Source: Maea johnstoni (Eukaryota; Annelida; Polychaeta; Spionida; Magelonidae). Taken from it: a DNA stretch of 64,000 bases. Of this stretch, positions 12,397 to 25,012 are shown piece by piece (positions within the stretch are counted from its first letter, which is position 1; each line of letters starts with the position of its first letter). The position numbers and the translations under genes were made by a program. The stretch spans positions 34,022,431 through 34,086,430 of the forward strand of contig OZ012694.1 of NCBI GenBank assembly GCA_963942565.1. Direction: 5' to 3'. The notes below the pieces were generated by a model, which did no database searches, was not told where the DNA came from, and worked only from the letters and a program-made list of their open reading frames with translations.

Positions 12397-12719
12397 TCTG
12401 TAGAATGGCTAATTTTTCCGTGTAACAATTTTTCCTAATTCTTTTATTTTTGGGTGTTTCCATTTATAATATTTCTGAAGAGAGGATATATGTTTTTTTC
12501 CATTTCTAATTTTTTCATTTTCTGGTTTTATGTGGATTTATATTTCTAGTATTCCAAAGAGTAAATATTAATGGGTAAGGACAAGGATTTTTCCATATTT
12601 ATTAAGACCGTACATGTAGTGTATTGTTTTTCCCCTGTGTTGTTTATTGCCGTTTTGAAAGCATTGGGGAAAAAGACGGAAAAATAAAAAAAAAATGGAA
12701 TAATTAGCCTTTCTACAGT
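12397..12719. mobile_element. MITE, CTGTAGAAT-ended family, copy A
   Basis: Starts CTGTAGAATGGCTAATTTTT and ends with the complement (AATTAGCCTTTCTACAG). Full-length match in opposite orientation to the element at 29568-29850, including a shared internal AATGGGTAAGGACAAGGATT. No ORF. Confidence 0.8.
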
Positions 12720-13439
12720 TTGTCAATAGAAGTATACAGAATGGCGACTATGGACATGTTAGAATGAGTTCTAGGTAAATGGTCACCTATATACAACAAG
12801 GTAAACAGTATAGGAGAATAAAATATAAGACTATAAGGAATATGTGGCCAGAATATGTGGTAAATGTTATGATTATCGACATGCTATGGTGTAATAAAGT
12901 TATAGAAAAAACTTGAGTGAGAATCAATCTGACCATAGTCCCACAAGTATGTGAGGCTCCAGGATTTCGATCCGCTACCTGCCACTAGGTTTTGTCCTTT
13001 GGAATAAGATTCACACTCACCAACATAGGTTATGTACTTTGGAATAGGATTCACACTCATCAACATATCCAAACTGCGGTGGCACCTTCCTTGCACACAC
13101 CAGTACCCTTTTCCAACTGCGCTGCCGTCTCCCACACTCCCTTTTCCCCCTTTTTCCAAGACCATACTATTCATAAAACCAAAAATAAATATAACTATCG
13201 TAGTGAATAATTTTTATAGATAAGAATCCAAGACAATCCTTGCATCTAACTTCTTCTTTGTAATTAAAGGCGCATGCCAAAGAGGGTAGGGCCCAGTAGG
13301 AGCAGCAGCATGTGGTATATGTAATGGGTCTATTGTTTATCTTGTTGTGAGAATGGCAATATTTTCTTTACAACACAACATTCAAAAGGTCAAACACCAC
13401 ACTTCCTGTTATATTCTTCCTTCCATCATCCTGAGCTGC
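12720..13439. other. Non-coding with a short tandem duplication
   Basis: Nothing gene-like. About 12987-13070 holds two copies of a unit with TTTGGAATAAGATTCACACT, differing at a few bases. Confidence 0.5.
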
Positions 13440-13710
13440 CTGGTGTTCCTCGCATCATAGGTGGAACTCTTTCTTCAATGGCTCGTCATTGTTTAGAGCC
13501 AAGATTACCCCAATGAAAAGTAGAAGCTTCTTCATCCCTATAAACCTTTCCAATCTCACCCATCCTAAACCATAGAAGACCTTACCATATAGCCTCTGTA
13601 CATGTTTTCTGGCATATATCTGAAACTCTTTAATCAACTTTACATGCTAGTCATTTTATATCCATATCTCTGCCCCAAACAGCGAGATGGGAACAACTAT
13701 AACCCCAATA
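13440..13710 (-). pseudogene. LINE reverse-transcriptase C-terminal fragment
   Basis: Minus-strand reading gives VPISLFGAEIWI, a stop, then LIKEFQIYARKHVQRLYGKV and GLGWVRLERFIGMKKLLLF. This is the region after the RT palm in many LINEs (Y-G-A-E-x-W ... F ... Q-R-L ... L-G-x-x-x-L-x-x-x-I). A short isolated remnant with at least one stop. Confidence 0.5.
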
Positions 13711-14198
13711 GTGAGCGATAGTGAGTCCATTTTCTACAGATAGATATTGCATACAGAGGGCCTTCCTAATTATAGACGGCCTTCCTGCCACCCACGATAC
13801 ATCTTCACACAGACCGCAAGTGACTCTCATTCATGTATGATAGACGTTCCAGGCCTTGGTAAACCTCTAACCTACCTGATACAAAGGCTCAATATGTGTA
13901 AAAAACTTGTTTTTAACTTCGCAAAATGCTGTTTTTTTATTTGCTCCTCAAACAAACATAAAACATGAGACATTGAACATTTTTATGTATTAAGGATATT
14001 CACATCAAGGAATTCAACGAATATTTCACAATATGTACATATCATAGGAAATGGTACTAGCTGTATGCGTTTTTTGAACTCATCATATACATACACCCAT
14101 GTTTGCAAAAATCTCTCTACATTATTTTCGATCTCTGCTTTGTATTCTTCCAAACACTGTCAACGATACAATACCCTTTTTACAGCATTAATGTTAAA
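13711..14198. other. Non-coding, nothing recognised
   Basis: AT-rich with no supported gene. Confidence 0.4.
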
Positions 14199-15195
14199 CT
14201 AGCTGCAACCCGTGCACAGCACGGGGGGCTTATACAAAGCGTGTTCGTTTTATGAGATAAGAACAGCTAACATTAGTACCCAAGGGAAGAGCTCTTTATG
14301 AGTTTTCGAACAATGTCGTGATATCAGGACCCACAATTACAATTTTGATACAATTCTAAAGAATATATGACCGCTTTTCTAAATATATAAAATTTGTTGT
14401 CTTAGGCCCAATAATGAGTGAGAAATCATCAAATGAAAACAGACATTTTGCCGAGAATGTCGGAAAATCAAAACATCTGTTCAATGCGTTTTCATTCGAT
14501 GATTTATCCGTGATTACTGGGCCTAAAATTACGATTTTAATATATTTTAAAAGAACATATTACAGACTTTCTAGGTATATATGTTTTGTTGTCTTAAGCG
14601 CACTAATGTATAAATGCAATTTATATTATGTTTTGTAGCTGAGGTGGTAGCAATGGTATATTGTAGGAATTGACCATGGGAGGGGTTAGGTTTTAGCTCC
14701 TGACTGGGATCAATTCCCATCATATTACAAGGCTTACACACTTGTTTTTTGGCAAGATTTTTGCTTTAAATATAGATCTAATCTAAGCTGTTGTTGTAAC
14801 ATTCTGGATGGTGCAACAATCGGAACATCATATAACAATTGGAATTCCTATTGTTGGAAGCATGTGTGACGCTCCCATTGTTGAGGGAGGAGTTTATTTA
14901 CAATAATAACCTCCTCCCTCAACAAAGGGAGCGTATCACATGCACATGCTTCCAACAATAGTAAATAATATTGTTCTATGACGCAACAATCTGCTCATGT
15001 TTAGTTTAGTTTAGATTTTCATTCAAAACAAAAAAACTCCACAAAAACATTTTTGTAAGTTATTTTTGCCTTAAACCTAGCTATCGCAAAACTTCAGCCC
15101 CCCACTAATCGGCATGCAAAGCCACAGCATCAGGCTTGCAGCCGTTTCGGAGGAGTTGCGGTCACAAAATTTGGAACCTGCTATTGATATAGAGA
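14199..15195 (-). mobile_element. Helitron-like element, copy 3
   Basis: Same termini as copy 1: CTAG preceded by A at 14198, and TCTCTATATCAATAGCAGG (minus) at 15195. The first palindrome is mostly deleted; the second (about 14776-15040) remains. Joined directly to copy 4. Confidence 0.72.
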
Positions 15196-17068
15196 CTACC
15201 TGCAACCCGTGCACAGCACGGGCTTATACACAAAATCTTAGTTTTATGAGATAAGAACAGCTAACATTAGTAGCCAAGGGAAGAGCTCTTTATGATCTTT
15301 CTAACAATGTCGTGATTTCAGGACCCACAATTACAATTTTGATACAATTTAAAATGATATATGACCGCCTTTCTAAATATATAAAATGTGTTGTCTTAGG
15401 CCGAGTAATAAGTGAGAAATCATCAAATGAAAATGGACATATTTTGTTGAGAATGTCGGGAAATCAAAACATCTGTCTAATGCGTTTTCATTCGATGATT
15501 TCTAAGTGATTACTGGGCCTAAAATTGCGATTTTAATATATTTAGAAAGAACATATTAGGGACTTTCTAGATATATGAATTTAATTTGTTATAAGCCCAG
15601 TAATGTATAAATGCAGTTTATATGATGTTTTGTGGCTGAGGTGGTAGCAATGGTGTGTTGTAGGAATTGATCATGGGAGGTAGGTGTTTTGGCAATACCA
15701 GTGCCTGGCCCAGTCAGCAGCCAAAACCTTACCCTATGGGCTTGGTTTTGGCTGCCGACTGGGCCGGGCACTGGTATTGCCACAATCACCTACCTCCCGC
15801 GATCAATTCCCATTATATTACAAGGCTTACACACGTGTTTTTTGGCAAGAATTTTGCTTTAAATATAGATCTAATCTAAGCTGTTGTTGTAACATTCTAG
15901 ATGGTGCAACAATCGGAACATCATATACGAATAGGAGCATCTATTGTTGGAAGCATGTGTGACTCTCCCATTGTTGAGGGAGGAGTTTGTTTTCAATAAT
16001 AACCTCCTCCCTCAACAATTAGTGGAGCAGCAGAGGGCCATATTTGGGGTCGGACCCACACCGGCAACTTAATAAAACGAGTCATACACCAAAAGAAAGC
16101 TGAGGATGTCAGGAGTAAGAAAATCCATGATGCCGAAAAATCTGCGCTGTGCGGGCTGAGAAATGGACACGTTTCTATGGCAACCCAAAATAGCCATTAA
16201 AATCCTCAAAACTGATTTAACACTGAAAACAGCCTTTTAAAGACATGTTTTTGGTCATAACTATGGTTATACTCATCAGAAGTCATTAAATGAGATATCA
16301 AAATAAGTCATTTTATGTTCCTCAAAAATATTGATATGATGTGTTTTGATTGGACAATTTTTGGGGGTCAAGTCGGGTCATTGAAGGTCACAAAGGTCAA
16401 ATATTTGGAAATCGGCTATAGACCCTCACATTTTTCTTACTTTTTTCACTTTCAGTTTTTATGTAGAGCCGTTCTTAAACTATAATACAATGTATTATAC
16501 ATCAAATCCATGCCAATGATGACAGGAATTAGAAAAACCATGATGCCGAAAAATCTGTCTTGTGCCGGCCGAAAAATTGACATGTTTCCATGGCAACAAG
16601 AATTCCCTGAAAACTCTTTTAATAAGGTGCTAGCAGCCTAATATGAGTTTTCAGGGAATTCTTGCACAGCGCAGATTTTTCGGCATCATGGATTTTCTTA
16701 CTCCTGACATCCTCAGCTTTCTTTTGGTGTATGACTCGTTTTATTAAGTTGCCGGTGTGGGTCCGACCCCAAATATGGCCCTCTGCTGCTCCACTAAATG
16801 GGAGCGTATCACATGCACATGCTTCCAACACTAGTAAATCATATTGTTCTATGACGCAACAATCTGGTCATGCTAAGTTTAGTTTAGATCTTCATTCAAA
16901 ACAAAAAAACTCCACAAAAACATTTTTGTAAGTTATTCTTACTTCAAACCTAGCTATCGCAAAACTTCAGCCCCCAACTAATCAGCATGCAAAGCCACAG
17001 CAACAGGCTTGCAGCCGTTTCGGAGGAGTTACGGTCACAAAATTTGGAACCTGCTATTAATATAGAGA
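15196..17068 (-). mobile_element. Helitron-like element, copy 4, with nested MITE
   Basis: Abuts copy 3; its 3' terminus reads CTAC in place of CTAG on the plus strand. Its 5' end (minus) TCTCTATATTAATAGCAGG at 17068 is followed on the plus strand by T, giving A|T flanks for the array as a whole. A 777-bp element interrupts the second palindrome. Confidence 0.72.
16020..16796. mobile_element. 777-bp MITE nested in Helitron copy 4
   Basis: Near-perfect 133-bp terminal inverted repeats (16020-16152 and 16664-16796) beginning TAGTGGAGCAGCAGAGGGCC. Flanked by AAT on both sides, and the uninterrupted Helitron copy 1 shows a single AAT at the same site, so a 3-bp target duplication is directly demonstrated. 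A partial direct repeat inside (about 16129-16190 and 16541-16600). No ORF. Three-base duplication is compatible with Harbinger-type elements, though TWA is usual there. Confidence 0.85.
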
Positions 17069-17548
17069 TGGTCTCTTCCTCTCTCTATTATTGTAAATAA
17101 CTGTTTTTGTTGCCAAAATAGCTTTACCTACAATGGTTTTATTTTCGTCCCCTCCAAAGGTATATCAGAAACTTTTACCTTGCTATTATGGCTGATCACT
17201 TATTTTGAACCTCTGTTAATATGGATGAGTTGTAATTTCGTAAAATATATTAAGTCATTGAGCAACCTTTAATACCATATACAGTTTATTGTAACCACAG
17301 AGGGATAGATGGTCCTATTTTTGGAATGCTCTTTTCAATTCCTTTGTGTATATTAACAATATTAAATCTCAAGGTTTCATATTCTAAATAATTCATTTTC
17401 CATCCAGCCTCAACCAGAGTTTCTCTTTCCACCAACTTCCCATCATTCCCCAAAACATCACCTATGGTTTTATACCCCTTTTGAAAGCTTTGTTTATTAT
17501 AAAACAGAGAAGTTTTTGAGTTATACCATAATGGAATTAAATGTAGCT
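17069..17548. other. Non-coding, nothing recognised
   Basis: Possible 3' flank of the SGNH-like ORF on the minus strand. No motif seen. Confidence 0.4.
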
Positions 17549-18302
17549 CTATGGTTTATTTACATTGAAATTGTTGAGACCAGTTCTCGCAACACTTGCA
17601 TAGCTTTTACCAAACTGACTTACAGACAATTCATCCACAGGCAAATCGCATACTTCATTTTGCCTGGTAGGATGAGTGCCTGAAACATCCCAAAAAACAC
17701 TACTTGACTCCCTTGCAGTGCTACAGGGAGCAGAAACCACGCGATTAAGTTTACCAACAAATTTTGAAATTTTGTTAGCTACCAGCTGAGTGCCAAATCT
17801 GTTAAAATGCAGACCATCACGACCTAGAATTCTACGAACGTTTACTGTTACGCGACTCAAATCTAAAAAATACATATTTGGATGGCCTGAACACATCTTA
17901 GAAAGCAAGATGTTGAGGGAAACTACTTTTTCTATTGATTTCAAGAATGTGTGATAAACTTCGGTTTTCAGGTTTATCACTTTCAAACATGCTGGTAGCT
18001 CTAGGAATTATTGAACTAACCACTAACTTCAGGTTTGGATTAACACTAAGAATTTTGGAGACCAGGCTCTGGTAATTAAAAAATGTGTCATCTGAACTCT
18101 CACTGGATTTAACATTGTTGGCACCTACAAAAAGAAGTACTATCTTTACGCCATCAAGAGCAGAGTGCTCTTCAATGAAAGGAAAGAGATCCTTGCATTT
18201 TGCCCCAGAGAGAGAATAAACATCCAAACCCTCCATGTACTTAATCATTGAGGCCCCCACAACCCTTACAGCACTGCCTGAAGTATTTACAACAACCCTC
18301 AT
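17549..18302 (-). pseudogene. SGNH/GDSL-hydrolase-like ORF with one frameshift
   Basis: Upstream frame from ATG 18302 gives R-V-V-G-A-S-M-I, a P-F-I-E-E-H region, then KIVLLFVGANNVKSS and LKLVVSSIIPR. After a frameshift at about 17.9-17.98 kb the second frame gives INLK-like sequence and RDGLHFNRFGTQLVANKI. These correspond to the block-I G-(D)-S, G-x-N and D-x-x-H blocks of SGNH hydrolases, with A-S in place of D-S at the nucleophile region. The tail has a SYASVARTG run. Such domains occur in LINE ORF1 proteins and in host esterase-like genes; a mobile origin is favoured because of the decay and surroundings. Confidence 0.6.
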
Positions 18303-20160
18303 CTTTATTTCAGTTCAATTGATACAGTAAATGTTCACAAATCTGCTAAATTGTATGGAGCAGCTCTTTTTTTTACCAGAATTCTTCCACTTGAAAGTGT
18401 AGAAAGAGAAAGCATTTTTGTTGTCATTGACAACATTCAAGCATATGAAAATTGTAGGGGTGACAATAAGCATTTCATTACAGAAATGATATTTTGAATG
18501 CATGCATTCGAACGAAATAAAACTCCCATGAAAAAATAATAAAATTATGAGTAAAGAATCCAATAACATGAGCAAAATATGCTTTCTTCCATTCGTAAAC
18601 TATGCTTTCTTCCATTCATGAACACAAAAAAAGAACCAGAACCCCCTTCAAATTTTGAACAGTTCCATTTAAATGAGCTGTGTATTAATCTTTACAAGCA
18701 AAACCATCAAAAGATTTACCACAATAACAATCACATTTATTCTAAGTTCAAATCTCAAACACATCATATGTGTATATCTCATTCTTGGCCCTATTTGTAT
18801 TTCATTACAAGAATCAATAAGTGCCTCCTTTATTTTATTCCCATTGCACTCATTTCTATTGCGCAAATTGACGAAAATACATAACTGACTGAAGAGAGTG
18901 CTGAAATTGGATTTCTGGGGGTGGGAGGTTGCAATTCCTCTGATCAATATAGCCACTGAAGATTTCTCATAACCCATGAATTTCTTTAATTTCCATAAAC
19001 AATTTCAGAAATGAAAACTTAAAAGTACCCTAGTATTCATAAGTAATATACCTATAAGCAAAATATACTCCTTTCTTAAATAAGAAACCACTAATTCAAA
19101 CCCTTCACCCCTCAAAACAGATCAGTCAATTATGCGATCTACTTGGGCGAATCAGCTGTCAAAAAATATGGATATTTACGATATTTAAGGTGAGTATTTA
19201 TCAATAGGAACATTTTTTAGACTTAATCATAAACATTTCAATTCATAAATGATGTTTATTATAAATAAAAAGCAAATTTCAATAGGCATGGAAAATGAAG
19301 AGGGAAATCCCTAGTCTGTTTCATTTTAACCAATGACGTAGGAAGTCACATGATTTATCAGCAATGATGAGGGTATTCCCAGGCTTGTACAGTCAGGGAA
19401 ACCCAATAAAATCAAAAATATAATTGATTCCTTCAATGTTATGTGGAAAAAAGTGATATCCATTGATATATTCAAAATTCTGCCACGTGCGAAATTGCCG
19501 TTTATATTCAATTTGATTTCTATAAATTTTCAATGCTGAAAAATTAAAGACACAAAATCGTATCAATCAAACAAAAAACATCTTTATTTTCTCATGTTTA
19601 CCTTTAAAACATACATTCTAGACCACCACGACCCAATATGAAAAAAATTAACTTTGTATATGCCACGGAAAATACGTATTTTACCATTTGAAAACATACT
19701 ATGAATCCTCGTAACACGTGGGCAAAAAGTACAGGAAATTTTTGGGGGGACTACTTTTCCTGGCGGAAGGTCAACATATGGGAATAGGCAAATCCGATTG
19801 TTGCCAGAGCGCTGGACGGCCGACTGCTATGAGCATGTTTTGTGTTTTCTAAATTCAGCATATCCCAGAATGCATAGCGGGATGGCCTTGACCTTCGCCT
19901 GGACGCGAGGTTTCGGAACCCGCCGATAGGCGGCTTCAAACACGTCGAATGCCTTCGCGGAACGCCATGGATTTTTTCATTAGAGAAAACTTGGTTCTTC
20001 CAGTTATGTATGATAGCTTCCACCCTGTTTTGGTCAAACATCATGGATACATTCAATGGACCAATTGTACTAAGAATACACTTTTAGGAAATTAAATAAC
20101 CTTTTTTAAATCAGTGAAATTAGCGATTTTACAGTTTTGATGACGTCACAAGTAATTGGA
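18303..20160. other. AT-rich stretch, then a GC-richer island
   Basis: No supported gene. About 19740-19990 is clearly richer in CG dinucleotides than its surroundings and has an open 101-codon minus frame (19751-20056) without recognisable motifs, so it may be regulatory DNA or a first exon. Confidence 0.35.
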
Positions 20161-20195
20161 AGCTAATTATAATACGCGACGGTGGCGACGCGTAG

Positions 20196-20239
20196 CGGCG
20201 TTCATTTACACTACAGATCTGTAGTGTAAATGAACGCCG
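20196..20239. repeat. Perfect 44-bp palindrome
   Basis: Two 22-base arms with no spacer, centred between 20217 and 20218 on the core TACAGATCTGTA; every base pairs. A poly-C run (about 20267-20282) follows. May be a real cruciform-forming site or an inverted join in the assembly. Confidence 0.9.
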
Positions 20240-20836
20240 AACACAAACACGAACACGCAGTCAACCTCCCCCCCCCCCCCCCTTACTACACCCATTCTAC
20301 TGCCGACACATGGCATCCAACCCTAGTTCCGAAAAACTCTGGATTACCACTAGTGCAGTGGTGCCCTGCTTCTCTTCACCAGAGAATATGCGATTACGGT
20401 AGCTTTGAGGGTTAATTTTTTACACAATTTTCCTCTACTCTGAACCTACTAGTATTTGATTATTTTGCCTATACAAACTATATATTGGCCGAAAGGTTTT
20501 GGGATTAAGGATCACAATACTACCATATCAGCAAAGTGTAAGATGTACAGGGTGAAATAATCTTTAAAAAATACATTCGGAGCTCTTAATCCACAGTTAT
20601 GAACTGTGGACCATCTTCAAGGGACCATTGATTAAATTTTACAAAATTAGTAGGAAAGTTGATTGCAGATGGAAGAGTGGTATTTGATCTCTCACCCCAC
20701 TCAATGACGACCATGATATTTACAGCTGGTCTGATTATGAGGAAAAGGGTGCAGGCTAAACCCGCTTCAATATATGTATAATCCCGAAGTTAGCTTACAT
20801 CTTTAAATGAACCACATAAACCACCTTAATGGGAAG

Positions 20837-21000
20837 TTGCTAAGATGGACCAAGTGTGAAAGAGAAAATAAATTAGAATTAATTTTCACTCTTTTTTATT
20901 GGGGAGAGAGAATAAATTTTAATTTATTTTCACTCCCATTTATTGGGGAAAGAAAAAGAAATAATGTATTTTATCTTTCACACTTGGTCCATCGTAAGTT
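20837..21000. mobile_element. Short MITE
   Basis: Inverted ends about 34 bases long, containing GGACCAAGTGTGAAAG at 20847 and its complement CTTTCACACTTGGTCC at 20975. The core has two GGGGA(G/A)A-type repeats. No ORF. Confidence 0.7.
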
Positions 21001-21370
21001 GCCGTTCTCATTTACCTTCTTTGGTAGAGATGACTCAGAGGTCGGCTCTGTCAGTCTGTGCGAATGAGGGACTCCTGCGAAATAATCTCCAATCAGCACT
21101 AATTGATAACTTAATGATGTTTTTAGACATAAATAACAAAACATTTTGAATTCTGCATCATTTAGTAAATTATATGATTATTGATTCCAAATTCCAATGT
21201 TTGACCACTGGTATGTAGGATATACCGTTGACGTTTGCTTCATAAGAAAGTTTATAAATTATTAATTCAGTTCAGGCAAAGAGCCATCGTCGAAGAAACA
21301 ATAATGATCGACTAAAGCGTAATCCATTGTCTTCAACATCTTATTTACACTTATTTACACCTAAGGTAGC

Positions 21371-21768
21371 TCATGCCCCCCCCCCCCCACGGGGGGGGGC
21401 GGGGGCACTTTGGTTTTTAGGGAGTGGGGTGTATACGCTCGTTATCAAAATTCAGAAATACCCCTAATTCCAGGCTTAAAGGCACCCTTATTTTTTTAAA
21501 AACGCTGACCTTTTCCAGTAAAAAAAGTCCCCTTCTTTTATCAAAACACTGACATTGGATGAACGGGAACACATATTTTAACTGAAGATTTTATAATCCT
21601 CTGCCTGTCTAGCAGCAGCAGACTAGGAAGCCCGCGGATATTCGTGGATTGTAAGAAGATTTTCACACCCGTTACTTCATACCTGGGTACAAAAGGTACC
21701 ACTCTTTTACAATCGCGGACATGCAGAGGTCTTAAAAAAGACCCCTTCTTCCGCGAAATACGTAACAT
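21371..21768. repeat. Second copy of the foldback-element loop
   Basis: Homologous in reverse orientation to about 3120-3560: shared ACGCTCGTTATCAAAATT, ATTGGATGAACGGGAACAC, GATTTTATAATCCTC, and AAGACCCCTTCTTCCGCG. It starts at a C-run/G-run pair and lacks the long inverted arms. Confidence 0.8.
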
Positions 21769-23192
21769 AATTTTAAAATTTCTACTTATACTTCTGCCAG
21801 ATGAAAAAATGCAATTCTGACTCTACCAGAGGATATTTTTATTGACCAGGTCAAAAAGGATACCCTGGGAGCTGGCGAGACCTTAAGACTTTTTCTGTGT
21901 GATCATTTCAAGACCAAAGTCATATGCCGAGCCAAAGTACGAAAAAAAATCATAAGATAAAAAGAAAAAAAGACTAGTTCACGGGAGTGAATACCACAAC
22001 TGAAAGCGTATGTTGTTGGTCGTGTTGTGCCTGGTCAATCAAAAAGAGAAATGTGTCATTATTTATACCGTAAGGATGTGAAGTTTGTATGTAGTTGGAG
22101 ATTCTCAAAACACTTTTATTTTATTTCACTTTATTCTTTTCATTTTGAATTTCTTTGACATTTGCTTGGCAACCAAATTACCAAAGTGGTGCCACCACTC
22201 TCTCAGATAGCGGCAAGGGCAGTGGGGCTGCTTTGTATACACAAAACTAGCAGAGACACCTTTTTCCGATCTCTATAACTAAAACTGAGCGGGGCATGCC
22301 ATGAACGGTCTTCTGCATATGGCATCACATATGATGTGTGTGGTGATCTAACGTATATCTAATTCTAATTTTTATCAAAGTCACTAAATAATGATAAGTA
22401 CGCTATTATCAACGCTAAAAGGCACAATGAGCACAATCAAATTGTGAAACAGACGATCTTGTAAGGTTGCTTGCTATTGGGAATAATTTGTTATATTCAA
22501 ATGAAAACATCTTGATAGGTTGTGAATATTTTTTTAATTTGTGGTAGTAGATTCAAGAATGGCAAAGACACATAGGCATAGAAGGTTTGAGCTGGAAAAG
22601 TACATTATACATGGAGATTTTAACAGCTCATGTTGGCTTACTGCAAACCTAATGAATGCAAAAAGCCAACTAAAATTGATGAAAAAATATAATATAAACT
22701 GCGATATATTATATCATGAGTTCACATAAAGAACAACTGAAACAACCATATAAATAAGAGAATCGGAATTTATTTTTCTAGAATAAGGTATATATGTATG
22801 CAACTTTTCAACCTATAAAGAATGTTGTAAGAGTGTAAATATCTTCCCAAATGGAAGATATAGTTATATGTGTGTTTTCCTATTCATTTTACATGAATGT
22901 ACAGCATGGCCTTGGTGCTCGACAAGCAGTAATATGCCAAAACAAACTTTTTAAAATGATAGAGAATCATCTTTTCATCAATCCTACCTTTTTTTCGAAA
23001 ATGTCCATAATAAAGTGAGAGCCCACCATAATAATTTTGATTTCACATGATTTTAAAAATAGTTTAAGATTCAAGTGTTAAAGTGTGAATGCGGATGCAA
23101 CATCAGGACTTGTTAGAAAGGTAATTTAAAGAGACAAGTGATAGTCAACAATAAGGCAGACAATATCATGCAATTGAAGCTGGAGGCTCTAG
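21769..23192. other. Non-coding, nothing recognised
   Basis: AT-rich, no supported gene or repeat ends. Confidence 0.4.
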
Positions 23193-24794
23193 TTAAAGGA
23201 CAATTCCACCATGAATAAAACATGGGCCCAAATAGTGTCTTAGGGTATACTTGACTCATATCCAAGACCCCAAAACTACCAACCTCCATAATAGAAGTTT
23301 ATTGCTGTTTAAAGTCATGTTTTGCCATGCATCTGGGGGCGGCCATTTTGAAGCTAGATACTGACAGATTAGTTGCACAAGTGGCAGCATCAAGCAGCTG
23401 CCTCAACAAGGCTGGGAGTGCCCTAACACATTGTGACCCGTTTCTTCTAGTGGTAGGAACTTGACAGAGATCATATGACATATGTATTGAGTTTACATGG
23501 ACGCACTCAGGCTAGATTCTGAAAGTTTAAGATATAAGAGTAAAATACTTACCCTTCCCATCGCTCTAGACCAGCACTGATTGTAAATTATTGTTTGTTT
23601 GTACTGATTTACATTGTACCTGTTAAAAGGCAGGAAATGGTTAGGTAGATGCCAACAATTGCAAGCACTTCCCTCTGCAGAGTTGAAAACACCCTGGGGA
23701 CTTCAGGTGCTCAGGAAACAGCCATCTCAACACAATTTTGTTGATTGCTATTACCATTGCAGGAAGTGATTCTGAGGAGCTACTAATCAATCGTTCAGGT
23801 ATAGCATTTGACCTGACTAGTACTGTCAGTCTACGAAACACTTTCCCTGATGGGTTTGCAAGTCTAGTTTTGGGATTTTAAAACTCTTAAGGGACGTCAT
23901 TTGATACCAACCTTTTCCAGCTGTCATACAAAAAAGAATGAATGAGTTATATGACCCTGATGTTCAGGATATAGAATAAATAATCAACAAATTAAGGGGT
24001 CCGGCAGAAGCAAACTTATCCATAACAAATGTCAAGTGTACTTTTATCTCCCTCCCTTTCTTAGCCATTTTATTGTACCCTCTAAAGAGAAATTGTCGTC
24101 CAACAACTTGATGTAACAGATCTTGCCTTCTTTTTTATGTGCTTCTCAGCCCTTTTTTCTCTTGTTGAACATGGCTCTGTGTGGTATTAGAATTAAATGT
24201 TGTAGGCGCTGCACCATGTTTCGGGCTTTAAACCTCCTGAATTCCAGCCTTGTTTGTAGTTTAGCCTTAAAACAAGATTCCTCAAAATGTTCATTACAAA
24301 CTCTTTGGGCTCCACTCATCTAAGGCTAAATGAGTAGTTCTTCACTGTCCATCCTGTCCTGATATTGACTAGCCATCTTGCTGCTAAATCCTTTTCTGGT
24401 TTAATCCTTGGGTTAGGAATGGAGAAACAGGAAATTCCCTTTCCTTTTCCCTTGTCAGATCAGATATAGCATCCATTAGCAGCACAAATCACCATTTTCA
24501 CAACATAGTTCTTCTAGTCTCATATGCACACTATACAGGATGTGGCAGCTCTGCACACAGGAAATAGTGGGGTTGTAACATCATGAACTGGCTGTCAGAT
24601 GGATTTTAGCAGGGCATTCTGGGATACAATGGCTCCCATAATCTGCAACTGGAATGGCTGGTTGGGGGTGGTAATTAAATGCAATTTCACAGGTAGGGAA
24701 GCCAAACAGTAGTCAGGTGAACAGGGACAGTAAAGTACACATATCAAAGTATGTTCTCGGCATATAATAGCCTGAAGGTGTAATTGTCCTTTAA
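23193..24794. mobile_element. TTAA-flanked 1.6-kb non-autonomous DNA element
   Basis: Bounded by TTAA at 23193-23196 and 24791-24794, with short inverted ends AGGACAATTCCACC and GGTGTAATTGTCCT (one mismatch). TTAA duplication is the hallmark of piggyBac-type transposition. About 1.59 kb inside with only short ORFs and no recognisable transposase. Confidence 0.7.
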
Positions 24795-24871
24795 GAACAG
24801 TTTTTTACCAGGAGTTTCTGTTTGTCAAAAGGTCCTGACTCATTGCTTCCTTTTAGAAAAAACGATCACAT

Positions 24872-25010
24872 TTAATTGTATTGTATTGTATGTTTATTGA
24901 CTGTACAAATATTGTACAAAATAATATCAAATACAATATCATTTATATAGCAATAGTACGCATACAGGTAGACAAAAAATAGGGCCAACTGGCCAACCAA
25001 AACAAAAAGG
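24872..25010 (-). repeat. Possible LINE 3' tail
   Basis: On the minus strand ends in GTACAGTCAATAAACATACA followed by an ATACA-type short repeat, resembling 3' ends of CR1/L2-like LINEs. No coding part attached. Low certainty. Confidence 0.35.
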
Positions 25011-25012
25011 AT

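Noticed and set aside
19751-20056. 101-codon minus-strand frame in the CG-richer island
   Set aside because: No recognisable motif or splice context; composition alone explains the open frame.
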